11,949 nucleotides of DNA from Beijerinckiaceae bacterium. Its GTDB lineage: Bacteria; Pseudomonadota; Alphaproteobacteria; Rhizobiales; Beijerinckiaceae. Position 1 is the stretch's first letter. The number at the start of each line of letters is the position of its first letter. Under the pieces are notes generated by a model, which was given only the letters and a program-made list of their open reading frames with translations, was not told the DNA's origin and did not search any database. The stretch spans positions 1 to 11,949 of the forward strand of contig DAICZI010000018.1 of the NCBI GenBank assembly GCA_027311205.1. Direction: 5' to 3'. Made by a program: the position numbers and the translations under genes. Below, piece after piece: positions 1-8,978 of this stretch.

Positions 1-981
1 AACCGCGCCGCAGCGCTCGTGCGCCAGCTGCTGGCTTTCTCGCGCCGCCAGACCATGCGCCCCGAAGTGCTGCAGATCGGCGACATGATCAGCGAAGTGC
101 GTATCTTGCTGCAAAAACTGGCCGGCGAGCGCGTCGAGCTTGATTTCAAGCAGGCCCGCGACCTGTGGCTGACCCGCGCTGACCAGACCCAGCTCGAACA
201 GGTGATCATCAACCTCGTGGTCAACGCCCGCGACGCCATGTCCAATGTCGGCAAGATCACCATCCGCACCCGCAACATTGCCGCAGCCGAATGTGGCGCC
301 CTCAATGAAAAGGCCCTCCCCGCCGCAGATTATGTCGCGGTTGAGGTCGAGGACACCGGTGCCGGCATACCGCCCGAAATCCGTGAAAAAATATTCGAAC
401 CGTTCTTCACCCCCAAGGAGACCGGAAAAGGCACCGGACTTGGCCTTGCCATGGTCTATGGAATCATCAAGCAATCGGGCGGATTTGTCTTTTGCGAGAG
501 CGAAATGGGCAAGGGTGCCCTGTTCCGGCTGCTCCTGCCACGCATCGACCCCAACGAAATCGCCACACCGGCCAAAAAAGAGCCGACCAAGTCCCGCCCG
601 GCTGTCGACATGAGCGGCCAGGGCACGATTCTTCTGGTGGAGGACGAACATTCGGTGCGCAAAGTCGCCGCCCGCGCCCTGCGCAACCGCGGCTATACGG
701 TGCTGGAGGCCGAGACCGGCCAGCATGCGCTCGACGTTGTCGCCGACACCACGGAGAAAATCGGCTTGATCATCTCCGATGTGGTGATGCCGGAAATGGA
801 CGGCCCAACCATGCTGGGCGAATTGCGCCGCCGCAACATTACCGCCCGCATCATCTTCGCCTCCGGTTACGCCGAGGACGCCTTCGCCCGCAACCTGCCG
901 GACGGCGAGGACTTCGGGTTTCTTGCCAAGCCATTCACCATCAAGGATCTCCTCGAAGTGGCCAAAACCAACCTCGAATGA
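1..981 (+). CDS. cckA: CckA-type cell-cycle hybrid histidine kinase, C-terminal part (5' end outside window)
   Basis: CckA is a membrane hybrid kinase/phosphatase that passes phosphate through ChpT to the master regulator CtrA and to CpdR. The frame is open from base 1, so the sensor part and the phospho-accepting His box lie upstream of the window. The 326 visible residues begin with the run after the His box ([12 protein letters not shown]). The ATPase domain follows: N box with Asn75 ([11 protein letters not shown]), G1 box DTGAGI with Asp118, and G2 box GKGTGLGLA at 143-150. A linker leads to a receiver domain: acidic pair in LVEDE, phospho-acceptor Asp260 (codon 778-780) in [10 protein letters not shown], conserved Ser in ASGYAED (codon 862-864) and Lys310 (codon 928-930). 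The SGYAEDAF and [11 protein letters not shown] segments and the position just before recA fit CckA rather than a generic hybrid kinase. One oddity is FFTPKE where FFTTKE is usual. Confidence 0.9.
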   Translation, partial: NRAAALVRQLLAFSRRQTMRPEVLQIGDMISEVRILLQKLAGERVELDFKQARDLWLTRADQTQLEQVIINLVVNARDAMSNVGKITIRTRNIAAAECGALNEKALPAADYVAVEVEDTGAGIPPEIREKIFEPFFTPKETGKGTGLGLAMVYGIIKQSGGFVFCESEMGKGALFRLLLPRIDPNEIATPAKKEPTKSRPAVDMSGQGTILLVEDEHSVRKVAARALRNRGYTVLEAETGQHALDVVADTTEKIGLIISDVVMPEMDGPTMLGELRRRNITARIIFASGYAEDAFARNLPDGEDFGFLAKPFTIKDLLEVAKTNLE

Positions 982-1017
982 GAGCTCGCGGTCACTACGA
1001 CCAAGGTCGCATAGAAA

Positions 1018-1032
1018 GAACATAAAAAGAAC
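1018..1032. promoter_or_regulatory. Alphaproteobacterial SOS box (LexA operator) of recA
   Basis: The sequence reads GAAC, then seven bases (ATAAAAA), then GAAC. This is the direct-repeat LexA operator GAAC-N7-GAAC (GTTC-N7-GTTC on the other strand) established for alphaproteobacterial recA genes such as those of Rhizobium and Rhodobacter. It lies about 78 bp before the recA start codon. A third GAAC at 1043-1046 follows after 10 bases, so it does not form a second box of correct spacing. LexA binding and damage induction of recA are inferred from this match and its position. Confidence 0.85.
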
Positions 1033-1060
1033 TTGTCGACGAGAACAAACGTGATACATT
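1033..1060 (+). promoter_or_regulatory. Possible recA promoter
   Basis: TTGTCG (1033-1038) and TACATT (1055-1060) each match four of six bases of the sigma-70 consensus and are 16 bp apart. The SOS box directly abuts the upstream element, a placement that would let LexA block polymerase. The match is moderate and the start of transcription is not known. Confidence 0.4.
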
Positions 1061-1109
1061 CAGCCTGGTTGCAGCCGCAGCCCGCACATGCAAGAAGGAC
1101 ACCAAGCCG

Positions 1110-2201
<1,092 letters not shown>

Positions 2202-2318
2202 AGCGGGGCCTCGACAGCGCGGACGCCACTGGCTAGAAGAGCCTTGGCTGGACAGTGGGTTGGCAATTCCGCCTTCCCGCCATTCCTTTCCGGCCTTGTG
2301 TTCAGGTGAGCCTCCAGC

Positions 2319-4988
2319 ATGGCCAGCGTAAACGCCATTCGTTCGCAGTTTCTCGAATTTTTTGCCAGGAATGGCCATGAACGGGTGGCATCCTCATCGC
2401 TGGTGCCGCGCAATGATCCGACATTGATGTTCACCAATGCCGGCATGGTGCAGTTCAAGGACGTGTTCACCGGCAAGGAGAAGCGACCCTACAATCGTGC
2501 GACCACGGCGCAAAAAGTGGTCAGGGCTGGCGGCAAGCACAATGATCTCGACAATGTCGGCTACACGGCGCGCCATCACACATTTTTCGAAATGCTTGGC
2601 AATTTCTCCTTTGGCGATTATTTCAAGGAGCGGGCCATCGAGTTGGCCTGGACGCTGACCACCCGCGAGTTCGGGTTGAGCCGCGACCGGCTGCTGGTCA
2701 CGGTCTATCACGACGACGATGAAGCCTTCAATTTATGGCGCAAGATTGCCGGCCTGCCGGAGAGCCGCATCATCCGGATTCCGACCGCCGATAATTTCTG
2801 GTCAATGGGCGACACTGGCCCCTGCGGCCCTTGCTCGGAGATTTTCTTTGATCAGGGCGACAAGCTGCAAGGTGGCCCGCCTGGCAGCGCCGATGAGGAT
2901 GGCGACCGTTTTCTTGAATTCTGGAACCTCGTCTTCATGCAGTTCGAGCAATCCGGCCCCGGCCAGCGCACCGCTTTGCCCCACCCCTCGATCGATACCG
3001 GGCTCGGGCTGGAACGCATGGCGGCGCTGATGCAGGGCGTCAGTTCGAATTACGACATCGACCTCTTCCAGAATCTGATTGGCGCCGTCGCCGAGGCCAC
3101 CGGCATTGATCCCAAAGGCCCGCAGGGTGCCAGCCATCGCATCATTGCCGATCATCTGCGCGCTTCGGCGTTTCTGGTCGCCGATGGCGTGCTGCCCTCC
3201 AACGAGGGGCGCGGCTATGTCCTGCGCCGGATCATGCGCCGCGCCATGCGGCACGTGCAATTGCTGGGGGCTGCCGAACCGCTGATGTGGCGACTGTTCC
3301 CCACCCTGCGCCGGGAAATGGGCGAGGCCTATCCCGAACTGATCCGCGCCGACGCGCTGATCACCGAGACGCTGCGCCTGGAGGAAAGCCGGTTCCGCAC
3401 AACGCTGGCGCGCGGCCTGTCCATTCTCGAAGACGAGACCAAAGACCTGAAATCCGGCCAGAGCCTTGATGGGGCCACCGCCTTCAAGCTTTATGACACC
3501 TACGGCTTTCCGCTTGATCTGACGCAGGAGGCCCTGCGCCAGCGCGGCATCGGCATTGATCAGGCCGGCTTTGACGCCAGCATGGACCATCAGCGCCGCG
3601 AGGCCCGCAAAAGCTGGTCTGGTTCGGGTGATAGCACCGAATCAACACTCTGGTTCACTCTGCGGGATCGGCTGGGAGCCAGCGAGTTTCTCGGCTACGA
3701 GACCGAGCAGGCCAGTGCTGTCGTTACCGCCTTGATCCGTGATGGCGTCGAGGTCACGTCGCTGGAGAGCGGCCAACGCGGCCAGATGCTCGTCAACCAG
3801 ACGCCATTTTATGGTGAATCGGGCGGCCAGGTTGGCGACACCGGCACATTTTCTTCGAACACCGCGGCCGCCACCATCACCGGCACGCAAAAGCGGCTCG
3901 GCAGCCTGTTTGTGCATGATGTCGAGGTGACGCGGGGGCGCATCGGCGTCGGCGACGCGGTTGATCTCAGCGTCGACCAGCGCCGTCGCACGCAAATCCG
4001 CGCCAATCATTCGGCCACCCATTTGCTGCACGAAGCGCTGCGCCAGGTGCTCGGCGACCATATCGCCCAAAAGGGTTCGCTGGTGGCACCCGACCGCCTG
4101 CGGTTCGATTTTGCCCATCCCAAGCCGGTGTCGGCAGAAGAACTCGCCGAGGTCGAGGCGCGAGCCAACGCCATCATCCAGCAGAACAGCGAAATCACCA
4201 CCCGCCTGATGGCGGTTGATGAGGCCATAGCATCCGGTGCCCGCGCGCTGTTTGGCGAAAAATATGGCGATGAGGTGCGCGTCGTTGCCATGGGTGCGCC
4301 AGATACCGCTTCCCCCGCCAGCGCGTGGTCGGTGGAACTTTGCGGAGGCACCCATGCCCGCCGCACCGGCGATATCGGCCTTGTTTCGATCCTGTCCGAA
4401 GCTGCGGTCGCCTCAGGCGTGCGGCGTCTCGAGGCCAAGACCGGCGAGGCGGCGCGCGCCCATCTCAACGCGGAATCACGCCGCCTGCACACCATGGCGC
4501 AATTGCTCAAATCGAGCAGCGAGGATGCCGAGACAAGGCTTGCCAACCTGATCGAGGATCGCCGCAAGATCGAGCGCGAATTGACCGAGGCCAAAAAGAA
4601 GCTGGCGATGGGCGGAGCGGGCGGCGGCGCGCCGACCGCGCGCGATTGCAATGGCGTCCGCTTCCTTGGTCAGGAAGTGCTGGGCATCGAGCCCAAAGAC
4701 CTGAAATCCATCGCCGAGGCGACGCGTGAAAAGCTGGGCTCCGGCGTGGTCGCCATCGTGGCGCGCAGCGCCGATGACAAGGCAAGCCTGATTATCGCCG
4801 TCTCGCCCGATCTGACCGCCGCCAATAATGCGGTTGATCTGGTGCGGATCGGGGCCGAGGTGCTTGGCGGACGCGGCGGCGGCGGCAAGCCCAACCTGGC
4901 GCAAGCTGGTGGCCCGGATGGCAGCAAAGCGGCTGGCGCGCTGGAAGCCATCGGCAAGGCCCTGAAGGCCCCCGCCAACGTCGGATAG
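2319..4988 (+). CDS. alaS: Alanyl-tRNA synthetase
   Basis: This class II synthetase joins alanine to tRNA(Ala) in the cytoplasm and hydrolyses mischarged Ser- or Gly-tRNA(Ala). At 889 residues it is close to the 876 of E. coli. The N-terminal catalytic core shows motif 1 ([14 protein letters not shown]), motif 2 around [13 protein letters not shown] and motif 3 GLGLERM at 228-234 (Arg233). The editing domain carries the metal-binding set His564 and His568 (HSATH) plus Cys675 and His679 (CGGTH). A charged helical stretch rich in Glu, Arg and Lys follows (roughly residues 705-765), then the C-Ala domain ending with the Gly-rich [16 protein letters not shown]. The start is fixed by the family N-terminus ([16 protein letters not shown]) and by AGGTGAG at 2304-2310, eight bases before ATG. 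The stop is TAG. All key residues are present, and the gene converges on the ycjF homologue 13 bp away. Confidence 0.98.
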   Translation: MASVNAIRSQFLEFFARNGHERVASSSLVPRNDPTLMFTNAGMVQFKDVFTGKEKRPYNRATTAQKVVRAGGKHNDLDNVGYTARHHTFFEMLGNFSFGDYFKERAIELAWTLTTREFGLSRDRLLVTVYHDDDEAFNLWRKIAGLPESRIIRIPTADNFWSMGDTGPCGPCSEIFFDQGDKLQGGPPGSADEDGDRFLEFWNLVFMQFEQSGPGQRTALPHPSIDTGLGLERMAALMQGVSSNYDIDLFQNLIGAVAEATGIDPKGPQGASHRIIADHLRASAFLVADGVLPSNEGRGYVLRRIMRRAMRHVQLLGAAEPLMWRLFPTLRREMGEAYPELIRADALITETLRLEESRFRTTLARGLSILEDETKDLKSGQSLDGATAFKLYDTYGFPLDLTQEALRQRGIGIDQAGFDASMDHQRREARKSWSGSGDSTESTLWFTLRDRLGASEFLGYETEQASAVVTALIRDGVEVTSLESGQRGQMLVNQTPFYGESGGQVGDTGTFSSNTAAATITGTQKRLGSLFVHDVEVTRGRIGVGDAVDLSVDQRRRTQIRANHSATHLLHEALRQVLGDHIAQKGSLVAPDRLRFDFAHPKPVSAEELAEVEARANAIIQQNSEITTRLMAVDEAIASGARALFGEKYGDEVRVVAMGAPDTASPASAWSVELCGGTHARRTGDIGLVSILSEAAVASGVRRLEAKTGEAARAHLNAESRRLHTMAQLLKSSSEDAETRLANLIEDRRKIERELTEAKKKLAMGGAGGGAPTARDCNGVRFLGQEVLGIEPKDLKSIAEATREKLGSGVVAIVARSADDKASLIIAVSPDLTAANNAVDLVRIGAEVLGGRGGGGKPNLAQAGGPDGSKAAGALEAIGKALKAPANVG

Positions 4989-5001
4989 GGGCGCGGGATC
5001 C

Positions 5002-6069
5002 TCAATCACCCGCCGGGGTGATTTTCCCCGCGAACAGGCCCGGCACCACCTCTTTCACGCCCGGTGCCGGAGCCAGCGCGAAGGGCATGGGGCGGCACAC
5101 CTGAATGGCGGCGATGCCGACGCGTGCCGTCAACAGGCCGTTGAGCACCCCCTCGCCCAGTTTGGCGGAAAGCTTGGCGGCGATGCCATGGCCGACCAAT
5201 TGCTGCAAGATGCTGTCACCCAGCGCCATCGTCCCGGTAATCACCAGATGCGTGCTGACGGCCCGCAGCAGCCGGAAAAACCCGAACCACCCCGGTCGTG
5301 CGCCATAAAGCGTCGCAACCTTGCGCAGCAGCCACACCATTTGCCCGGCAGCAAACACCACATCAAACACCGCCCGCGGGCTGAGCGCCGTGATCATGCT
5401 GACGCGCCGCGCCGCCTGCGCCACCAGCGCGCGGGCCTCAGCGTCGAGCGGAATCATCAGCATCCGCTCGGCTGCATCGATCAGGTCGCGCCCATCGACA
5501 ATCTCGCCCATCATGCGCGCCAGTTCAGCACGGGCCCGCGCGCTGGCCGGATTTCTGGCATAAAGCGCCATGACCTCGGTCAGCAGGCTGCGGGCGGCAG
5601 CGGTGTCATCAGCGGCGCGGGCTTTGGCCAAAGCCGCATGCAGGGCGCCAATGACGCGCTGGCGGCGGATCGCCAGCACCTCGCGAGTGGCGAGCACCAG
5701 GGCGGACACAGCGGCAATGGCCAGCAGCGCCAGCGCGATATCACCAAGCCAGACCTGGCTGGCAAACAAACCCTCCACCTGGTGGGTGATCCACAGGCCC
5801 AGGGCGAGCGAAAACAACCCGCCGAGCGCAGACCAGAGCAGCCCCCACCAGCGCGGCCAGTGCCAGCCAAAGCCCGCCTTTTGCGCCTGTTCCACCAGCG
5901 CTTCCGGTGTGGCTTCGGCACGGCTTTCGCCAGCAAAATCATGCGTCTCCGGCTCGATCACCAAGGGTGCGGCAGGCACCTGTGGCAGCTTTTGCAGCGC
6001 GCCATTGCCGGTAGCATCAAGCCGGAAGGCGCGCGGGCGGCTGCCAGGGGGTGGCTCAGTCGCGCTCAT
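5002..6069 (-). CDS. ycjF: YcjF-like inner-membrane protein (UPF0283/TIGR01620, DUF697 domain)
   Basis: The protein has 355 residues, close to 353 in E. coli YcjF. Its molecular function is not known; the family is a conserved inner-membrane partner of YcjX. A polar, Pro-rich N-terminal tail of about 70 residues is followed by two hydrophobic helices at about 74-95 and 107-127 separated by a short loop. A long Ala/Arg-rich helical cytoplasmic region leads to the DUF697 part, with the typical ending GVLNGLLTARVGIAAIQVCRPMPF-like segment near the C-terminus. The ATG (6069-6067) overlaps the ycjX stop as ATGA, which points to translational coupling and shared function. Its last codons overlap the alaS terminator hairpin. 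There are no psp genes nearby, unlike enterobacteria. The assignment to the family is firm and the role is open. Confidence 0.9.
   Translation of the reverse strand: MSATEPPPGSRPRAFRLDATGNGALQKLPQVPAAPLVIEPETHDFAGESRAEATPEALVEQAQKAGFGWHWPRWWGLLWSALGGLFSLALGLWITHQVEGLFASQVWLGDIALALLAIAAVSALVLATREVLAIRRQRVIGALHAALAKARAADDTAAARSLLTEVMALYARNPASARARAELARMMGEIVDGRDLIDAAERMLMIPLDAEARALVAQAARRVSMITALSPRAVFDVVFAAGQMVWLLRKVATLYGARPGWFGFFRLLRAVSTHLVITGTMALGDSILQQLVGHGIAAKLSAKLGEGVLNGLLTARVGIAAIQVCRPMPFALAPAPGVKEVVPGLFAGKITPAGD
5004..5025 (+). terminator. Intrinsic terminator of alaS, inside the 3' end of the opposing ycjF-like gene
   Basis: AATCACCC (5004-5011) and GGGTGATT (5016-5023) form a perfect 8-bp stem with a four-base loop. 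Read rightwards, the stem runs into TTTT (5022-5025). It begins 15 bases after the alaS stop. On the opposite strand no T-run follows, so it should act mainly on rightward transcripts. All of it overlaps the last codons of the leftward gene (the C-terminal ITPAGD), so it is both coding sequence and probable terminator. The T-run is short, which limits certainty. Confidence 0.65.
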
Positions 6070-7538
6070 TGCAGCCGGTCTCCAAGCAGAAATTCCAGCG
6101 CCCGATCAAGCCTGATTTGCGGGGCGACCTCCGGGCGACCGTCCCGGCCCGGCCCCATCAGCGGTGGGCGAAAGCGCACAAAGCGAAACGGCGCATCGCC
6201 GGCAGGCCGCGCCAGGGCATCGCCCTGAAACACCAGCGCAGGATCAGCCGGCAGATCACCGGGAAAAATCGCCGCCTCGCTGAGCCCATCGAACGTCTCG
6301 CCATCAATGACCTCGCCCTTCAGCGGCGTGCCGATGACAGCGGCCATCGCCACGCCACGGCCATCGCGCACGCTGGCCTCGCGGGTGGCGCGTACGGCAG
6401 CCAGCGCGATCACCTCGACCCTGGCACCCAGCCCCTCGACACGGCGGATGGCGCGCTCGGTGGTCAGTCGCAGGATGGCTTCCAGCCGATCATGACTGGT
6501 GTGGTGCAAATGGTCGGCCTTGGTGGCGGCAAACAGGATTTTGTCGATGCGCGGTCGCAGCAGGGTTGTCAAAGCGCCCGCCCGTCCGGCGCGGAACGCC
6601 GCCAGAATATCCACCAGCGCCGTTTCAAGGTCGCGCATCGCCGCTGGCCCGGAATTCAATGCCGCCAGCGCATCGACCAGCACGATTTGCCGATCCAGCC
6701 GGGCAAAATGATCACGAAAGAACGGTTTGACGACCAACTGGCAATAGGACTCATAGCGCCGCTGCATCATGGCCGCGAGCGACCCGGGCATGATCTCCTC
6801 ATCGCCCAGCGGCAGCGGCGCAAAGGTCAGCGCCGGTGAGCCTTCCAGATCACCGGGCAGGAGAAAGCGCCCCGGCGGCAGCGTTGACAGCGCATAATCG
6901 TCGGTGCGGGCGCTGCGCAGATAGGTGGTGAACAGTTCGGCTGCCTGCCGGGCCTGCGCCTCGTCTGCCGGGGCCTTGTGATCGAGGCCCGCCGTGAAGC
7001 GCCGCCAATCGCCCGCCAAAGTATCGCGATTGCCCGCCCCCGCAGCATCCCAGGTCTCGCGCGACCAGGTGCGATAGCTTTTCGAGAGCAGCGGCAGATC
7101 GAGCAACCATTCGCCAGGATAGTCGATAATGTCGATGGTCAGGCGCGAGTTGCCAGAACCCCATTTAACGGCGCTTTGAAATTCCAGCGTCAGGCGCAAT
7201 TCCGAAATGCGCCGGGTTGATTGCGGCCAGTGACGCTCCGGGCCCACCAGGGCTGCCTGATGGTCCTCAAGGGCAAAGCGCGGCACGGTATCGTCGGGCT
7301 GGGCCTCCAGCGTCGCGCCGATAAGGCGTCCCTCTGCGGCGGCGCGCAGCACCGGCAACCGGGCCTGCCGGACAAGGTTTTCGACCAGCGCGGTGATAAA
7401 CACTGTTTTTCCGGCCCGCGACAGCCCGGTGACGCCCAGCCGCAACCCGCGCCCGGTGATCTGGTCAGCAAGGCTGCGCGCGACAATCTGCGCTTCGAGC
7501 GCCAAATCCGAGAAAAACGACAATTCCCTGCCCCGCAA
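6066..7538 (-). CDS. ycjX: YcjX-like P-loop nucleotide-binding protein (COG3106, DUF463)
   Basis: This is a cytoplasmic GTPase-like protein of unknown cellular target; in E. coli the homologue is co-expressed with the phage-shock genes. The 490 residues show Walker A GLSRAGKT at 38-45 (Lys44), the family signature DYPGEWLLD at 139-147 (the Mg-binding/switch position) and a TKAD base-recognition-like motif at 339-342. E. coli YcjX has about 465 residues. The start is uncertain: a stop codon lies at 7559-7557, no ATG lies between it and the P-loop, and the first candidate is TTG at 7538, without a well-spaced Shine-Dalgarno. TTG at 7523 is an alternative, preceded at once by a purine-rich GGGGCAGGGAA. 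It lies 67 bp after the broken TRAP gene on the same strand and overlaps ycjF by four bases. Confidence 0.92.
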   Translation of the reverse strand: MRGRELSFFSDLALEAQIVARSLADQITGRGLRLGVTGLSRAGKTVFITALVENLVRQARLPVLRAAAEGRLIGATLEAQPDDTVPRFALEDHQAALVGPERHWPQSTRRISELRLTLEFQSAVKWGSGNSRLTIDIIDYPGEWLLDLPLLSKSYRTWSRETWDAAGAGNRDTLAGDWRRFTAGLDHKAPADEAQARQAAELFTTYLRSARTDDYALSTLPPGRFLLPGDLEGSPALTFAPLPLGDEEIMPGSLAAMMQRRYESYCQLVVKPFFRDHFARLDRQIVLVDALAALNSGPAAMRDLETALVDILAAFRAGRAGALTTLLRPRIDKILFAATKADHLHHTSHDRLEAILRLTTERAIRRVEGLGARVEVIALAAVRATREASVRDGRGVAMAAVIGTPLKGEVIDGETFDGLSEAAIFPGDLPADPALVFQGDALARPAGDAPFRFVRFRPPLMGPGRDGRPEVAPQIRLDRALEFLLGDRLQ

Positions 7539-7605
7539 CCTGAAGATGCCGCGAGTCTAGCAACACGCCGTGGCTTTGACCATGGCACGGGCGAAGCCAA
7601 CTGGC

Positions 7606-8706
7606 TCAGATCGCCTCGCGCGCCCGCTGCCGGATGATGAAATTATCATAAGTATATTCGCACACCTGCCACCACAGATAGCCATCATTGCGGAAGGCGG
7701 TATAAGTTTCGTGAAGCTTGCGGAATTTCGGATTGTCCTTGGCGGCTTCAGTAAAGATTTCCTGCGCCGCCTTGTAGGCAGCCTCGGTAATATCGGGCGA
7801 AAAACCACGCAGATTGCTGCCGCTGGCCACCAGCCGGCGCAAGGCTGCCGGATTGCGCGCATCATAGAGCGCCAGGGTCTGACCGTTGATTTCGGCGCAT
7901 GCCGCGCTCAATATGGCCCGATAGGCCTTGGGAAGCGCATTCCATTGCGCCAGATTGATCACCAGATGCTGGGCCGAAGAGCCCTGCCACCAGCCAGGAT
8001 AATAATAATAGGGCGCAAGCTTCCCGATCGACAGCTTTTCATCATCATAGGGCGAGACGAATTCCACCGCGTCGAGCGTGCCGTTTTGCAGGGCCGCAGG
8101 CATCTCTGCCATCGGCGTTGCATCCGGCACCGCGCCCAATGCCTTGAATAGCGTGCCGGTGAAGCCACCGCTGCGCACCTTGAGGCCCTACAGATCGGCG
8201 GCGGTTTTCACCTCGCGTCGGAACCAGCCGCCCATCTGCGCCCCTGTATTTCCCAAAGGCAGCGCGCTCACGCCGTAATCGGCCAAAAACTCGTTGATCG
8301 CCTCATTGCCGCCGCCTTCATAAAACCAGGAATTGGTCAGGCGGGCATTCATGCCAAAGGGCACGCCCGTGCCGAAAGCGAAGCTGGGGTCTTTGCCCCA
8401 ATAATAGGCCAGTGCGGTGTGGCCGAGTTCAGCCTTGCCGCTTTTCACGGCGTCCAGCGCGTCCAGCGCCGAAGCGATGTCGCCAGGCGGATGCACCTCG
8501 ATGACAAACTGCCCATCGGTCGCCTCGCTGACGCGCTGGGCCAGGCTGATCGCCGCGCCATAAATCAAATCAAGCGATTTCGGGAAGCTGGAGGTGAGTT
8601 TCCACGTCACCTTCGGCGATGTTTGCGCCAACGCTGGCGCGGCCAGGGGCAGACCCACCGAAGCGACTGCCAAGGATTTCAGGACATTGCGGCGAAGCAC
8701 GGACAT
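7606..8706 (-). pseudogene. TRAP transporter substrate-binding protein (DctP, TakP/2-oxoacid type) interrupted by an amber codon
   Basis: An intact member would be a periplasmic binding protein delivering an organic acid to a TRAP (DctQM) permease. Reading from ATG 8706 there is a Tat-like signal peptide (LRRNVLKSLAVA, cleavage probably after APALA). Domain I follows with GHTALAYYWGKDPSFAFG and GNTGAQMGGWF, hallmarks of TakP-like proteins that bind pyruvate or other 2-oxoacids or lactate. Codon 173 (8190-8188) is TAG. The same frame then continues without shift as GLKVRSGGFTG, then SPYDDEKLSIGKLAPYYYYPGWW and the C-terminal domain to TGA at 7606: 366 codons in all, near the normal family length. 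The stop stands where relatives have Lys or Gln in DLKGLK/DLQGLK, so one C-to-T change in CAG or one A-to-T change in AAG explains it. The truncated product would lack the second lobe and should not work. No dctQ or dctM gene is in the window. A sequencing error is the alternative. Confidence 0.85.
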
Positions 8707-8791
8707 CAAGAGTTTCCAAGTCAAAAATCAGCCAAAGTCGACTAGGCCAAAACATGCCGCAGCGCAACCTCGCCCCGTGAGACAAACACCC

Positions 8792-8813
8792 TGCCGGGGA
8801 CGGCATTTTGTTG
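8792..8813 (+). terminator. Terminator-like hairpin with no obvious upstream gene
   Basis: TGCCG (8792-8796) and CGGCA (8801-8805) pair around the GNRA-type tetraloop GGGA and are followed by TTTTGTTG. This has the shape of a short rightward intrinsic terminator. No rightward gene lies upstream in the spacer; the nearest gene there runs the other way. It could end a small RNA, act in a leader transcript, or be chance. A five-pair stem is weak. Confidence 0.3.
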
Positions 8814-8902
8814 TCACACCCCCCGGAATGGGCCGCAAATTCACCGCCATGGCAAGCGCTGCCGGGCATGGAGGCGACAGCGCTGCTGGCCATTTCCGGT
8901 GT

Positions 8903-8939
8903 GCCAGCACCCTCCCAAAACTTGTTTTGGCGGGCTGGC
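8903..8939. promoter_or_regulatory. Nested inverted repeat, candidate operator
   Basis: The core CCAAAACTTGTTTTGG (8915-8930) is a perfect palindrome with 7-bp arms and a central TT. It is flanked by a second pair of arms, GCCAGC (8903-8908) and GCTGGC (8934-8939). The 3' edge lies 39 bp before the dehydrogenase ATG, where a repressor site or an mRNA leader hairpin would act. No regulator gene is present to name a protein, and no T-run suggests a terminator. Confidence 0.4.
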
Positions 8940-8967
8940 CGTGCGACAGCGAGCATCCTAACCACAC

Positions 8968-8971
8968 GGAG
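8968..8971 (+). promoter_or_regulatory. Ribosome binding site fixing the dehydrogenase start
   Basis: GGAG lies seven bases before ATG 8979. The open frame extends upstream to 8808, but the Rossmann strand expected at the N-terminus (AKLAYLGLGVMG) begins right after this ATG, so the longer version is not the real protein. Confidence 0.75.
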
Positions 8972-8978
8972 ATCGCAC

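Larger units (their letters stand above)
8707..8978. other. Divergent intergenic spacer with two inverted repeats
   Basis: The spacer separates the leftward TRAP pseudogene from the rightward dehydrogenase and must hold both promoters. I find no strong -35/-10 pair for either gene. TTGTCA at 8811-8816 with GCAAAT at 8835-8840 (18-bp spacing) is a weak rightward candidate. Two inverted repeats, a short hairpin with a T-rich tail and a longer nested palindrome, are listed separately. No small gene with a ribosome binding site is apparent. Confidence 0.6.

Noticed and set aside
998..1009. Palindrome CGACC-AA-GGTCG after cckA as a terminator
   Set aside because: The two-base loop is too tight for the full stem and no T-run follows.
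2231..2247. GGCT/AGCC hairpin after recA as a terminator
   Set aside because: Only four contiguous pairs, with an internal mismatch further out and no T-run.
2260..2288. TTGGCA at 2260-2265 as the -35 of an alaS promoter
   Set aside because: Good -35 match, but no acceptable -10 sequence at 16-18 bp spacing.
2802..4355. Two leftward open frames of 262 and 237 codons (2802-3590 and 3642-4355) inside alaS
   Set aside because: They are antisense to conserved catalytic and editing parts of AlaRS, without domain signals.
3439..4712. Repeated 15-base AAAGACCTGAAATCC in two places of alaS
   Set aside because: Both encode KDLKS in unrelated parts of the protein; with shared codon bias this is probably coincidence.
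5188..6228. Open frame of 346 codons on the + strand opposite ycjF and ycjX
   Set aside because: It crosses the junction of two well-supported leftward genes, has biased composition and no domain; a GC-driven shadow.
7606..8178. A separate 190-codon gene for the second half of the TRAP protein
   Set aside because: It begins mid-domain in the same frame four codons after the amber codon and lacks a ribosome binding site and signal peptide; it is the rest of the broken gene.
8188..8190. The amber codon as genetic recoding (pyrrolysine or stop suppression)
   Set aside because: TAG ends alaS normally in this window, no suppressor tRNA or Pyl genes are visible, and relatives have an ordinary Lys or Gln here. 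Mutation or error is simpler.
8736..8743. AGTCGACT palindrome upstream of the TRAP gene as an operator
   Set aside because: Eight bases is too short to separate from chance and nothing else supports it.
8808..8978. A 57-residue N-terminal extension of the dehydrogenase
   Set aside because: The family starts with the Rossmann strand at ATG 8979, which has its own GGAG; the extension would run through the palindrome and has no matching domain.
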